A stretch of DNA of 50,263 bases, taken from assembly GCA_022447525.1 (NCBI GenBank), contig JAKVBA010000003.1, forward strand, positions 43,346-93,608. The letters are read 5' to 3'. The notes beneath the pieces are model-generated. The model ran no database searches and was not told where the DNA came from. It saw nothing but the letters and a program-made list of their open reading frames with translations. Source of the DNA: Gammaproteobacteria bacterium. Lineage in GTDB: Bacteria > Pseudomonadota > Gammaproteobacteria > Arenicellales > Arenicellaceae. Positions 1-8,734 of this stretch are shown here, one piece after another. The number at the start of each line of letters is the position of its first letter. Position 1 is the first letter of the stretch. The position numbers were made by a program, and so were the translations under genes.

Positions 1-1
1 A

Positions 2-2227
2 AAAGCCGTTGGTAAAGAATACCCATTGCGTGGAGAGATTGAGCTGTCTGACAGTGTCACGGGAGCTAAGATTGATCGTCGGACTCAGGGGCCAGCTAGT
101 GGTGAGGCTTGGGTGGAGCCTAGACTGCTTAATCTACTGGATATTGGGTTGGGAGATTCCATCGAGGTGGGATACTTAAATCTCGAAGTAACCCGTATCA
201 TCATCAATGAACCAGACCGAGGCACTGGCTTTGGTGGAGCCGGAGCGCGAGTCATGATTGCCGATGAGGATTTGCCCGCGTCTAAACTAATTCGGCCAGG
301 GAGTAGAGCAACTTACCGGCTGTTGATGCGAGGTAGTGAAGAAAATATCACGAGGTACAAAGAGTGGTACGAGCAAAACTCAGAAGCAAACAAAGCTGAA
401 AATGCGACTCAACACTTCAGACTGGTAACGCCAGAGGGCGCAGAAGAGCAACTAGGAGAAGCATTCTCTCGCGGCAGGTCTTTCTTACTACTCAGCGGGA
501 CAATAGGTGTTTTGCTCGCCGGTCTGGCTATGGCCTTAGCTAGCCACCGTTACGCAGGTAGGTTGACGGATCAAGTGGCATTAATGAAAGCCTGGGGTCA
601 ATCAAGTGGTTCGGTGCGTCGAAGTCAATTTATACGTCTTTTAGTCATCGCTTTATCAGCAACTTCGATCGGTATGCTAATAGGCTGGTTAATCCACAGT
701 TTTTTACTCGAGTTGGCTAAGGGCTTTTTGAACGTCGAATTGCCAGGTCCGAGCTTTCGTCCCTGGCTGGTAGCCTCGATCACTGGAATGGTTTGCGTCC
801 TTGGGTTTGCACTGCCTGCGTTGTGGCATTTGCCTTCGATTGCCCCGCTAAAGGTTTTACGCAGAGATCTGCCTTCATCGCTCGTCAGCCAAGGCAGACG
901 TTTGCTTGTTGGGGTATCAGCATTGTTCGCGTTAACTACTTGGTATAGTGGAAGCATTTTGACGGCCTTGCTATTTTTAGGTGCTTTGTTTTTACTATTT
1001 GGCGTTTGCGCTCTGGTGGCGTTACAAATACTCCGTTTGGTTAAAGGCTTAGGTGAATGGCAAGGTAGTTATATCAGACTCGGACTTGCCAATCTATGGC
1101 GCCGACGTGGACAAACATTGGTGCAACTGGTTGGATTTGCCACCACTTTGATGCTGTTGTTGATTGTAACTGGTATGCGAACAAGTTTAATTTCGCAATG
1201 GGAAGACCAATTACCAGACGATACTCCGAGCCATTTTCTCTTCAATGTAGCTAACAGCGAAGTGGCTGGCGTTCGAAAGATATTAGATGACCAGAACTTG
1301 GAAACTACGGATTGGTACCCAATGGTTCGTGGACGTTTGGTGGAAATAAATGGAGAAAAGCTGTCAAGGGAGCGTTTGGGTCGATCAGGAGGGCTAAGTC
1401 GTGAAGTTAATCTTACCCAAACAGCCGTTCTGCCAGATTCGAACACGATTGTCGCAGGTCAATGGTGGCAGTCGCCGCCAGCAACAAGCGAGTTTTCAAT
1501 GGAGCATGAAGTTGCTGCCGAGATTGATCTGAACATTGGCGATGAAGTCACTTTTAGCATTGGTGGCCTTACATTCACGTCTAGGCTGGCGAGTTTACGG
1601 ACGGTCAGCTGGCAAAGTATGAACCCTAATTTTTATATCATTTTTTATCCAGGAGTGTTAGATCGCTATTCGCCAAATTGGGTCACGGCAGTAAAGGCAG
1701 GAGATTTAGTCAGACCCGAGGGTGCAGATTTAACTCAGCAGGCTCCATTCGTAAGCCAAATGATTCAACAATATCCTACCGCGATAGTCTTGCAGCTAAG
1801 CGATGTCGTTGCCAGAATTCGCGATGTTATCAATCGCGTGACTCAAGGTTTGGAGATGATTCTGTTGTTGGTGTTGGCATGCGGCGCTTTGGTTTTATTC
1901 GCTTCTATCGGTGTTTCGTATGATGAGCGACTCAGAGAGAATGCCATTCTCCGCACCTTGGGTAGCTCTAAGAAGGTAATTCTCGGTGCTCTGACCGTAG
2001 AGTATGCTGCATTAGGTTTTGTGTCAGGATTGATTGCCAGCGTGGGGGCAGAAGTAGTATTGTACTTTGTTCAGACTCGAGTTTTTGAGCTAACCGCTCA
2101 ATGGCATCCATCTCTCTGGCTCATAGGTATAGCTTCTGGTGTAATACTTATTACCGCTTTAGGTCTATTGCGCAGCAGAGAAATAATTACGGTGCCGCCT
2201 TTGGAGTCGTTACGTCGTTTAGCATAG
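2..2227 (+). CDS. ABC transporter permease, FtsX/YbbP-like (5' end outside window)
   Basis: The reading frame is open from base 2, and the residues before the first possible internal start (AVGKEYPLRG) already read like this family, so the gene begins upstream and about 740 residues are visible. It has the YbbP-type layout: a periplasmic stretch, a membrane block (about residues 150-340) containing an FtsX-type segment, a second large extracytoplasmic domain, and a final four-helix FtsX-like block (about 610-725). Proteins of this type work with a LolD/YbbA-like ATPase, which would lie just upstream. The E. coli homologue is encoded next to the TesA thioesterase. The substrate is unknown. It ends 33 bases before a TPR gene on the same strand. 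Family placement is confident; the role is not. Confidence 0.85.
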   Translation, partial: KAVGKEYPLRGEIELSDSVTGAKIDRRTQGPASGEAWVEPRLLNLLDIGLGDSIEVGYLNLEVTRIIINEPDRGTGFGGAGARVMIADEDLPASKLIRPGSRATYRLLMRGSEENITRYKEWYEQNSEANKAENATQHFRLVTPEGAEEQLGEAFSRGRSFLLLSGTIGVLLAGLAMALASHRYAGRLTDQVALMKAWGQSSGSVRRSQFIRLLVIALSATSIGMLIGWLIHSFLLELAKGFLNVELPGPSFRPWLVASITGMVCVLGFALPALWHLPSIAPLKVLRRDLPSSLVSQGRRLLVGVSALFALTTWYSGSILTALLFLGALFLLFGVCALVALQILRLVKGLGEWQGSYIRLGLANLWRRRGQTLVQLVGFATTLMLLLIVTGMRTSLISQWEDQLPDDTPSHFLFNVANSEVAGVRKILDDQNLETTDWYPMVRGRLVEINGEKLSRERLGRSGGLSREVNLTQTAVLPDSNTIVAGQWWQSPPATSEFSMEHEVAAEIDLNIGDEVTFSIGGLTFTSRLASLRTVSWQSMNPNFYIIFYPGVLDRYSPNWVTAVKAGDLVRPEGADLTQQAPFVSQMIQQYPTAIVLQLSDVVARIRDVINRVTQGLEMILLLVLACGALVLFASIGVSYDERLRENAILRTLGSSKKVILGALTVEYAALGFVSGLIASVGAEVVLYFVQTRVFELTAQWHPSLWLIGIASGVILITALGLLRSREIITVPPLESLRRLA

Positions 2228-2250
2228 TGAACACAAAATAGCAGCCCGGC

Positions 2251-2255
2251 GGAGG
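2251..2255 (+). promoter_or_regulatory. Strong ribosome binding site of the TPR gene
   Basis: GGAGG lies 5 bases before the ATG at 2261. It fixes that start although the resulting signal sequence has a long polar N-region. Confidence 0.6.
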
Positions 2256-2260
2256 CGTGT

Positions 2261-2890
2261 ATGATTGGTAGACAGTCTGGTTCAACTCTCAAAATCAGGT
2301 ACAGATGGCCCAAGATTGTCACCTGCTTTTTCGCTTCTATTATTCCATCTACTTCTTATTCTTTGGAGCAAAATGCTACCGTGATCGGTCGCTCTTCGTT
2401 AGTGCACGATTGCTACATTCGCTCGCAGCAAGCAACGCTTCAACAGAGCGCCAATCGTACTGATCTTGATGTGTGTAATCGGGCTATTGCTGACGGGGCC
2501 GTTTTAAAAAAGGAGTTAGCTGCTTCCTACTCTAATCGTGGCGTTTTGCATATGGCAATGCAAAATTATAGTCAAGCCTATAAGGACTATGACCGAGCCC
2601 TCAAAATCGATGCTGAATTAGCCGAGGCCTATATAAACAGGGGCAACCTATGGTTCGCGGTTGAACAATTTGATCGCGCGATCTCTGATTATGGCAGTGC
2701 TCTTGAATATGGCACGGATAAAAAGTCAATCACATTCTTAAATCGTGGGCTGGCATTCGAATATAAAGGTGACCTCGATAGCGCAAAGTCAAATTACCAA
2801 GCGTCTTTACAAGAAGACCCTGATTTCAAGCAAGCGCAGGATAAGCTGGACCGACTAAATTCAAAGTTTAATGCCTCAGAGAATGAATGA
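2261..2890 (+). CDS. Exported TPR-repeat protein
   Basis: A 209-residue protein. The N-terminus has a basic stretch, then a hydrophobic segment (VTCFFASIIPSTSYS) that looks like a signal peptide, so it is probably periplasmic. Residues about 85-195 form roughly three tetratricopeptide repeats with typical A/Y/G/A spacing (for example AYKDYDRALKIDAELAEAYI). TPRs mediate protein-protein contacts, and the partner is unknown. Cysteines in the region before the TPRs (near residues 50-70) could form a disulfide. The gene follows the ABC permease and its 3' end overlaps the DUF1415 gene by 20 bases, suggesting one transcript. Confidence 0.8.
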   Translation: MIGRQSGSTLKIRYRWPKIVTCFFASIIPSTSYSLEQNATVIGRSSLVHDCYIRSQQATLQQSANRTDLDVCNRAIADGAVLKKELAASYSNRGVLHMAMQNYSQAYKDYDRALKIDAELAEAYINRGNLWFAVEQFDRAISDYGSALEYGTDKKSITFLNRGLAFEYKGDLDSAKSNYQASLQEDPDFKQAQDKLDRLNSKFNASENE

Positions 2891-3446
2891 GGGAGTATTA
2901 CTTGCTGTCTCGAGATGGGTAGAAAGTATAGTCATTGGTTTGAATTTATGCCCATTTGCTAAACGAGAGTGGGTCGCTAAAAAGGTTAGGATCGAGGTAA
3001 CGCAGTCTTCAGACCCGGTCGATTTACTTGAGGACTTGGCCGCAGAGATGGTCAGATTGGATGAAAATAAAAATATTGAAACCACCTTGTTGGTACATCC
3101 GAATGTTTTGGCCCATTTCTTAGATTACAACGAATTTTTAGGGTTTGCTGACAACCTTATTGAAGAGCTTGGTTATTCAGGGGTCTATCAATTAGCTAGT
3201 TTTCATCCAGATTATCAATTTGCCAGCACAAGTGTTGATGCAATTGAGAATTATACCAATCGGGCTCCATATCCTATGCTCCACTTACTCCGAGAGCAAA
3301 GCTTAGAGCGGGCAATAGATAGTTATCCGGATACAAGCATGATCCCAAAGAAGAATATTCGATGTGTTAAGCAGCTCGGTATTGAATATATGAAAAACTT
3401 GTTGGAAGAGTGCTATGAACAATCAGGCTCGAGAGACTCAGTATAA
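2871..3446 (+). CDS. DUF1415 family protein
   Basis: A 191-residue cytoplasmic protein with the hallmark N-terminal motif VIGLNLCPFAKREW and the later segment YQLASFHPDYQFA, both typical of DUF1415. Function is unknown for the family; the conserved CPFA cysteine suggests a metal or redox site, which is inference. The start is uncertain: ATG at 2871 overlaps the upstream TPR gene, and ATG at 2883 is in frame and also possible. Neither has a strong Shine-Dalgarno sequence, so translation may be coupled. The 3' end overlaps the APC permease start by 32 bases. Confidence 0.8.
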   Translation: MPQRMNEGVLLAVSRWVESIVIGLNLCPFAKREWVAKKVRIEVTQSSDPVDLLEDLAAEMVRLDENKNIETTLLVHPNVLAHFLDYNEFLGFADNLIEELGYSGVYQLASFHPDYQFASTSVDAIENYTNRAPYPMLHLLREQSLERAIDSYPDTSMIPKKNIRCVKQLGIEYMKNLLEECYEQSGSRDSV

Positions 3447-4731
3447 GTTCGGGCTATGGACATTAGTGGCGCTGGTAGTTGGGAATGCTGTTGGTGCTGG
3501 AATTTACACGACATCCGGATTTTCTTTAGCGGATCTTGGTAGACCCGAGTGGGTTATATTGGCCTGGGTAGTGGCAGGGTTAGTAGCATTAAGCGGCGCC
3601 TTATCTTATGGAATGTTATCTCAGCGTTTGACGGAATCAGGTGGAGAGTATCTCTTTCTGTCGAGATCGATTCACCCTGTTGCGGGATTTATTGCCGGGT
3701 GGATTTCGCTACTTGCTGGCTTTCCAGGAGCAATTGCTTTTGCAGCAAGTGCATTTGAGAGTTATCTTCGCGATGCTCTGACCGAAGTACAGGCGATGGC
3801 CCTAATTGCACACGATAGTTTGGCATTAGCAATAATTCTATTGGCAGGTCTTGTACATATGGTGCGCGTACAAGCGGGTGCAAAGTTACATGAATATATC
3901 GTCGTGGCAATGGTCGCTATTCTGATAGTTGTGATCGCCCTAGGAGGGTTGAAAGCAATTGCTCTTACGCCACAGATAAATGGCATGGTAGAAAGTGATT
4001 CGTTTTCTCTGTTTGCTTTTGCAAATAGCCTTGTCTGGATTTCATTAAGCTATTCGGGCTTCAATGCCGCTGCTTATGTTGCTGGCGAAGTGAAGAAACC
4101 AGAGGTTACCGTGATGAGGGGTATGGTTATAGGGACATTAGCGACCATGTTCCTGTGTGTGGCGCTTAATTCGATAATGATGTTTGGTGTTCCTGCTGCA
4201 CTCACGGCAGGTCAGGCGAATATAGCCACCATATCTGCTCAGTTTCTTGGTGGAGACATAGCAAAGCGTTGTATGGAGTTAGTGATTGCTGTTTCTTTGC
4301 TAACTTCGATAACAGCGATGGTTCTCGCCGGTCCAAGGGTATATGCAAAAATGGCCGAAGATGGCGCCTTACCTCGAGTTTTTGCAGCTAAAGCTGGGGA
4401 ACCGCCTAGAGCTGCTATTGTTTTACAGGTTGTTTTAGCTGTTATGCTAGTTGTTATATCCGATTTGAGAGGTTTATTGTCTTATCTGGGTTTAACCTTG
4501 TCTCTTTGCTTAGCGCTGGCCGTGAGCAGCTTATTTGTTCGCCACCTACGCATGGGTGAGAAGCCTCAGTCTATCTGGTACCCGTTTGCGCCGGCTGTTT
4601 TTGTGACTAGCACTGTGTTATTCGCTACTTTGTCGGCCATAGATCAGCCGATCAAGCTGTTGGCTGTGTTGCCAACTATTGGTTTGGGCGTTGCCGCCTA
4701 TTTTGTTTCTAGAAGGATGAATCGCGTATGA
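3415..4731 (+). CDS. APC-superfamily amino acid permease
   Basis: A 438-residue polytopic membrane protein, about 12 helices by eye. The first helix carries the superfamily's unwound substrate-binding motif (VVGNAVGAGIYTTSGF). Helix 6 shows FANSLVWISLSYSGFNAAAY, as expected for amino acid/polyamine/organocation transporters. The cytoplasmic segment RVYAKMAEDGALPRVFA between later helices is also family-typical. Substrate cannot be assigned. It overlaps the DUF1415 gene upstream and shares ATGA with the YceI lipoprotein gene downstream, so it sits inside a compact operon. Confidence 0.88.
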   Translation: MNNQARETQYKFGLWTLVALVVGNAVGAGIYTTSGFSLADLGRPEWVILAWVVAGLVALSGALSYGMLSQRLTESGGEYLFLSRSIHPVAGFIAGWISLLAGFPGAIAFAASAFESYLRDALTEVQAMALIAHDSLALAIILLAGLVHMVRVQAGAKLHEYIVVAMVAILIVVIALGGLKAIALTPQINGMVESDSFSLFAFANSLVWISLSYSGFNAAAYVAGEVKKPEVTVMRGMVIGTLATMFLCVALNSIMMFGVPAALTAGQANIATISAQFLGGDIAKRCMELVIAVSLLTSITAMVLAGPRVYAKMAEDGALPRVFAAKAGEPPRAAIVLQVVLAVMLVVISDLRGLLSYLGLTLSLCLALAVSSLFVRHLRMGEKPQSIWYPFAPAVFVTSTVLFATLSAIDQPIKLLAVLPTIGLGVAAYFVSRRMNRV

Positions 4732-5369
4732 TAAAGATAAATCAATCGACCAAGATTGTGGTTTCAGTATTTTTTCTGTTGACGCTTTCTTCTTGCAATA
4801 CGCTAATTTCAGCTCTAGCAACTCCAAAAGTAAATGCTGAGTTTGAGGAACTAAAATCGGGCCAATACCGTTTAGATAGGTCACACGCAGCGTTAATTTT
4901 TAAAATTCAACACATGGGCCTATCGACGTATATTGGCAGGTTTAACGTTTTGAACGCTGAATTAGACTTTGATCCCAGCAACATTGAATCAATCAATTTG
5001 ACAGCGGATGTAGAGATTGCCTCTCTTGACATAAACGATGAAGATCTAAAAGACGACTTGATGGGCAGAAGTTGGTTTAATCAGTCGCAATTTCCCTTAG
5101 CTAGAATTTCAACACAAAAGGTCGAAAGACTCAAAGATAATCAAATTCTACTGACACTAAACTTGGATTGGCGGGGCGTGCAAAAGCCAATAAAAATGAC
5201 CGCTACTTTCCACGGTGGAGCAAATAATGTGCTCACGGGTGCTTACACGCTGGGGTTTTCTTCAGTTGGCAGCTTCAATCGGTCTGACTTTGGTATGAAA
5301 AAGTTTATTCCATTGGTTGGCGATGAGGTTGTGCTTGAAGCCTTTGGCGAGTTTCAAAAAAGTCAGTGA
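4728..5369 (+). CDS. YceI-family lipoprotein
   Basis: A 213-residue protein with a lipoprotein signal (lipobox LSSC, Cys23). The mature part matches the YceI lipocalin-like beta-barrel: GQYRLDRSHAALIFKIQHMG near the start, conserved FNVLNAELDFDP, and the C-terminal GSFNRSDFGMKKFIPLVGDE. Family members bind isoprenoid or other hydrophobic ligands in the periplasm. Most are soluble, so the lipid anchor is a variation. The start overlaps the stop of the permease gene as ATGA, indicating translational coupling. Confidence 0.88.
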   Translation: MIKINQSTKIVVSVFFLLTLSSCNTLISALATPKVNAEFEELKSGQYRLDRSHAALIFKIQHMGLSTYIGRFNVLNAELDFDPSNIESINLTADVEIASLDINDEDLKDDLMGRSWFNQSQFPLARISTQKVERLKDNQILLTLNLDWRGVQKPIKMTATFHGGANNVLTGAYTLGFSSVGSFNRSDFGMKKFIPLVGDEVVLEAFGEFQKSQ

Positions 5370-5432
5370 CAAAAAATTGCTGACACGGATTTGCCACGTG
5401 AGCCCTTTGTAATCTACTGCTGAGATCCTGCT

Positions 5433-5452
5433 ATCATCGCTATAGTGATGAT
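5433..5452. promoter_or_regulatory. 20-base near-palindrome, possible operator
   Basis: In the 122-base gap before the S1/P1-like gene lies ATCATCGCTATAGTGATGAT, self-complementary at 9 of 10 base pairs. It sits about 40 bases before the ATG at 5492, where a repressor could act. No pho box or other named consensus was recognised. Confidence 0.35.
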
Positions 5453-5491
5453 CTTAGTAATTGAACCTTCCTATATCGGATTCTTGTAATT

Positions 5492-6529
5492 ATGCGTTTT
5501 TCTATTACCACATGTGTAGTGGCCTTATCTCTATATAGTCAACTTTGTTTTGCATGGGGAGAACGAGGGCATGATTTGATTACTCGTGTTGCCGTACAAA
5601 AAATGCGAGTTGACACTGACGATAACTCTAGCTTGATGCGCCCATTTTTATTGAGAGACCATATGCTTGGCCACCTCTCCAATACGCCCGACATCGTCTG
5701 GCGGGCCGACTATATGGGAGATGAAGCGAAATCGGCGAACTCCCCTACTCACTATATAAATATTGAGAAGGTTATAAAAAAAGTCGAAAAGTGGGATGAT
5801 TTTCCACGCGATTTCGCTGAGTTTAGGTTTTTGTGTAAGTCCAAAGGAATGGAAACGACCGATGTTGGAACCGCTCCTTGGAGAGTTCTTCAGTTTTATA
5901 AGTTAATGGTGCAAGAGTTAAGTGGATTAGAAAATAAGCCACTAGAGCTGCAAACAAGGCACATAAATCAGGCTTTGATGTATGCTGGCCTAATGTCTCA
6001 TTTTGTTGCGGACCTAGCGAATCCCCACCATACCACTGCGAATTACGATGGTCAGCTAACTGGTAATAGAGGCTTACATTCTTACTTTGAGTCAATTGTT
6101 GTGGCAGAACTGTCTTTTAAATTGCCTTCAAAAGTATTGAATCGTAGCTTGAGTCCGAGGCTTTGGTTAAGGGACTACACACGAAAAGAACGTAAGAAAA
6201 TTTTGCAAGATCCACAAAAATTGGTGTGGGCACTGACGGTGGATAGCAATAAAAATGTAGAGCGACTTACGCGACTGGATGATCGATTTTCGATTATTAA
6301 AAAGAGTCTTGTTGACTCGGAAAGTCGAGAGAGAGCCGTGAGAAAGCCAGCAAAAGATATAGCTTATCGATATGAAAAATTCGCGGTTGATAGAATGGCC
6401 ATCGGTTCATACGTACTCGCGCAGCTTTGGCGTATGGCTTGGCAAGATGCAGGCTCACCAGACATGTCTGAATTCAGAAGTTACTACTACCCAGTACAGC
6501 CACCCTTCATAACACCTTTTTATGACTAA
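5492..6529 (+). CDS. Exported S1/P1 nuclease-like zinc enzyme
   Basis: A 345-residue secreted protein. A signal peptide (residues 1-21, ending CFA) precedes WGERGH at 22-27. In this superfamily (phospholipase C/P1 nuclease fold) the mature protein begins with Trp, whose amino group binds zinc, followed by the GH histidine, so the predicted cleavage fits exactly. Further candidate metal ligands are Asp in TPDIVWRAD, His in NSPTHYINIE and the cluster MSHFVADLANPHH. The family hydrolyses single-stranded nucleic acid or phospholipid head groups; the sequence does not separate these. A role in phosphate scavenging is plausible but unsupported by a visible pho box. The next gene starts 16 bases after its stop. 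Confidence 0.75.
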   Translation: MRFSITTCVVALSLYSQLCFAWGERGHDLITRVAVQKMRVDTDDNSSLMRPFLLRDHMLGHLSNTPDIVWRADYMGDEAKSANSPTHYINIEKVIKKVEKWDDFPRDFAEFRFLCKSKGMETTDVGTAPWRVLQFYKLMVQELSGLENKPLELQTRHINQALMYAGLMSHFVADLANPHHTTANYDGQLTGNRGLHSYFESIVVAELSFKLPSKVLNRSLSPRLWLRDYTRKERKKILQDPQKLVWALTVDSNKNVERLTRLDDRFSIIKKSLVDSESRERAVRKPAKDIAYRYEKFAVDRMAIGSYVLAQLWRMAWQDAGSPDMSEFRSYYYPVQPPFITPFYD

Positions 6530-6532
6530 CTC

Positions 6533-6538
6533 AGGAGA
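6533..6538 (+). promoter_or_regulatory. Ribosome binding site that sets the cyclophilin start
   Basis: AGGAGA is 7 bases before ATG 6546. It favours that codon over the in-frame ATG at 6522, which overlaps the upstream gene and would spoil the signal peptide. Confidence 0.6.
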
Positions 6539-6545
6539 CGATTTT

Positions 6546-7451
6546 ATGAAGTCAAGTAAGCTTTTAATCACTCTTTTTGCGTCCGTTTCACTGGGAACTA
6601 GCGCCAAAGCTGATCAGCTGAAGCTAGACAGTTTTACATCATCTGCGCAATTAGTTGCTGCTTTGCCAGAAAGTGCCTGGCGACAACTATCCCCAGAAAA
6701 TACCATAGTAATGACCTTGCCCGAAGGTGAGGTCGTTATTGAGCTAGCATCTAAGTTTGCCCCAAACCATGTTGAGAACATTAGGACTCTTGTGAGCGAA
6801 AAGTATTTTGATGGAACATCAGTCATACGTTCACAGGACAATTATGTAGCTCAATGGGGAGACACAACGGACGTCGATACGAACAATCCGAATGCAAAGC
6901 CAAAACCGCTTGGTTCTGCTGTAGAAAAACTCGAAGTGGAGTTTTTTGAGCCGCTTACCTCCATTCCTTTCACTATGATAGAGAGCAAAGACGCTTACGC
7001 GGATCTTGTCGGCTTCAGTCAAGGTTTACCAGCAGCGAGTGATGGTAAGAAAGCTTGGCTAAGTCATTGCTACGGCATGGTTGGGGTTTCCAGAGGGACG
7101 GAATCTGATAGTGGTAATGGCTCCGGTCTTTATGCCATTACAGGCCACGCACCAAGGCACTTAGATCTGAACGTGACGCTTGTGGGTAAAGTGTGGTTAG
7201 GGATGGAGCATCTATCAAGTTTACCCAGAGGTAAAGGGCCCCTAGGTTTTTATTTGGAACCCTCAAAATATGTGCCAATAAGCTCTGTCAGCTTTCTTCC
7301 TAAGGGTAAGATCATTAAAGTCATGAGAACTGACACGCAAGAGTTCAAGCGTTTTGTCGAGTTGAGAACGACTCGAAATGAGGAGTGGTTTATAGAACCG
7401 ACTGGTAGTATTGAGCTTTGTAATATTTGGGTGCCGATTAAAGTAGTGTAA
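6546..7451 (+). CDS. Exported cyclophilin-type peptidyl-prolyl isomerase
   Basis: A 301-residue protein with a clean signal peptide (MKSSKLLITLFASVSLGTSAKA), so periplasmic. The cyclophilin core is visible: TLPEGEVVIELASKFAPNHV, then DGTSVIRSQDNYVAQWGD, which aligns with the family's FHRxIxxFxxQGGD and keeps the catalytic arginine. Further on come GLYAITGHAPRHLDLN and VGKVWLGMEHL. It catalyses cis-trans isomerisation of prolyl bonds during folding of exported proteins. At about 300 residues it is longer than minimal bacterial cyclophilins, with an insertion between the two core halves and a C-terminal extension. It is followed by a strong terminator. Confidence 0.85.
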   Translation: MKSSKLLITLFASVSLGTSAKADQLKLDSFTSSAQLVAALPESAWRQLSPENTIVMTLPEGEVVIELASKFAPNHVENIRTLVSEKYFDGTSVIRSQDNYVAQWGDTTDVDTNNPNAKPKPLGSAVEKLEVEFFEPLTSIPFTMIESKDAYADLVGFSQGLPAASDGKKAWLSHCYGMVGVSRGTESDSGNGSGLYAITGHAPRHLDLNVTLVGKVWLGMEHLSSLPRGKGPLGFYLEPSKYVPISSVSFLPKGKIIKVMRTDTQEFKRFVELRTTRNEEWFIEPTGSIELCNIWVPIKVV

Positions 7452-7466
7452 GGTGTGCGTTATGCG

Positions 7467-7506
7467 GCCCCTCTTTGGATTTAGCAGAGGGGCCTAATTT
7501 TCTTTA
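7467..7506 (+). terminator. Rho-independent terminator after the cyclophilin gene
   Basis: A perfect 9-bp stem GGCCCCTCT/AGAGGGGCC (7467-7475 with 7487-7495) with an 11-base loop is followed by a T-rich tract. It separates the plus-strand genes from the convergent NatB-like gene that ends at 7523. Confidence 0.85.
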
Positions 7507-7522
7507 CTCGACTCGACGTTAA

Positions 7523-8734
7523 TTAGCCAAGGATCCGCTCACGTTGATAAAGCTTCATCGCTATGAATGACAAAACAATAGCGATGGCAATGCTGCAAAA
7601 CGCAGATAGAACTACGAGGCTTCCAGCTATCGGTTCCCCTTTCAGAGTTTCAATCATAATCAGGGCCTGACTAAAGCTTGGTACCCACATATTAGAAGTA
7701 CTTGGCTCTGGCGATAGAAATGCCAAAAATATGAGAGGCATACTCGGTAGCATGGTAATAAAACCAAGATAAGACTGAGCCTCCTTGTAACTTTTAGTAA
7801 AGGAAGCCACCAAGATGAGCATCGAACTACCAACAAAAACAAAAGGGGAGCAAGCTATGAAAACATAGATAAGCCTTTGTGGAGTAATCGCTATATCGAT
7901 AGAATCCACGGGCGCATACTTGAGCGCGAGCGCCAACCCAGTAAGAGTCAAAAAGAAGGTCAATGCCGAGAAAAAAGCGGTGGCGAGTAGTTTCGCTAAT
8001 AATATATGGCTGCGCTCGACTGGCAATGTAAGGAGTGATTCGAGCGAACCTTTTTCTCGTTCACCGGCTGTTGAATCAATGGCTAAATACATTCCTCCGA
8101 ACATAATCATCATGATTGTTAGATAGGGGAATATGCCCAGTATTTGGGTATTTTTCGATTCCGGTGTGGCGACATCTGAAAGGTTGATTTGAATGACATT
8201 CAACACATTTGGATCTACGCCCCTGACTTGCAAGCGTTTACTACCGATTTGGCTTGAATATGAGCGCAAAGCACGCTGCACAGTTCTTAGCCCAAGCTTC
8301 TCGAGACCAGAGATGGAGCTATCATGGATCAACTTTACCGCAGCTGGCTTAGAAGAGTTAAATCGTTCTACAAAACTCTCTTCAATCACCATGACTACGC
8401 GTCGATCACCACTCCTTATAGAAGCCTCGGGGTCGGATGGAGGCTCAACCACGGTAATATTATTTTGTGCTAGCCAGTCCATCAAGTTGGGGGCAAGCTC
8501 CGCACCAATCACCGGTAATTCAAATGCTTTTGCAGTGACCGGATCGGTCTCCGATTTCACTTTTTCCTCGGCAAACCATTGGATGCCAATGATAAATAGC
8601 GGAGAAATTATTATCGATAGCCCGAGAGTTGTGAGGGTTCTTCGATCACGTAGATTGTCTATAACTTCTTTTTTGAAGATGACCCATAAGCCATGCAGCT
8701 TACCAGCCTTTTTATCAATTGTTTGAGACATCAT
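7523..8734 (-). CDS. ABC-2 type permease, NatB-like
   Basis: A 403-residue membrane protein. It has one helix near the N-terminus (about residues 30-52), a long extracytoplasmic domain to about residue 200, then about five helices. STAGEREKGSLESLLTLPVERSHIL is the coupling-helix region typical of ABC-2 permeases of the NatB/CcmB type. NatAB exports Na+ in Bacillus, but the real substrate here is unknown. The start codon overlaps the TAA stop of the ATPase gene (TAATG), so the two are translationally coupled. A second ATG follows immediately. Confidence 0.85.
   Translation of the reverse strand: MMSQTIDKKAGKLHGLWVIFKKEVIDNLRDRRTLTTLGLSIIISPLFIIGIQWFAEEKVKSETDPVTAKAFELPVIGAELAPNLMDWLAQNNITVVEPPSDPEASIRSGDRRVVMVIEESFVERFNSSKPAAVKLIHDSSISGLEKLGLRTVQRALRSYSSQIGSKRLQVRGVDPNVLNVIQINLSDVATPESKNTQILGIFPYLTIMMIMFGGMYLAIDSTAGEREKGSLESLLTLPVERSHILLAKLLATAFFSALTFFLTLTGLALALKYAPVDSIDIAITPQRLIYVFIACSPFVFVGSSMLILVASFTKSYKEAQSYLGFITMLPSMPLIFLAFLSPEPSTSNMWVPSFSQALIMIETLKGEPIAGSLVVLSAFCSIAIAIVLSFIAMKLYQRERILG

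Noticed and set aside
6522-6545. Upstream start for the cyclophilin
   Set aside because: It overlaps the preceding gene, lacks a Shine-Dalgarno sequence and would place polar residues ahead of a good signal peptide.
8193-8726. Plus-strand open frame of 177 codons opposite the NatB-like permease
   Set aside because: Antisense shadow: Ser/Thr-rich, no motifs, while the minus strand encodes a recognisable ABC-2 permease coupled to its ATPase.
7523-8734. Firm assignment as sodium exporter NatB
   Set aside because: Only the ABC-2 architecture is visible; the coupled peptidase-like hydrolase argues against assuming Na+ as substrate.
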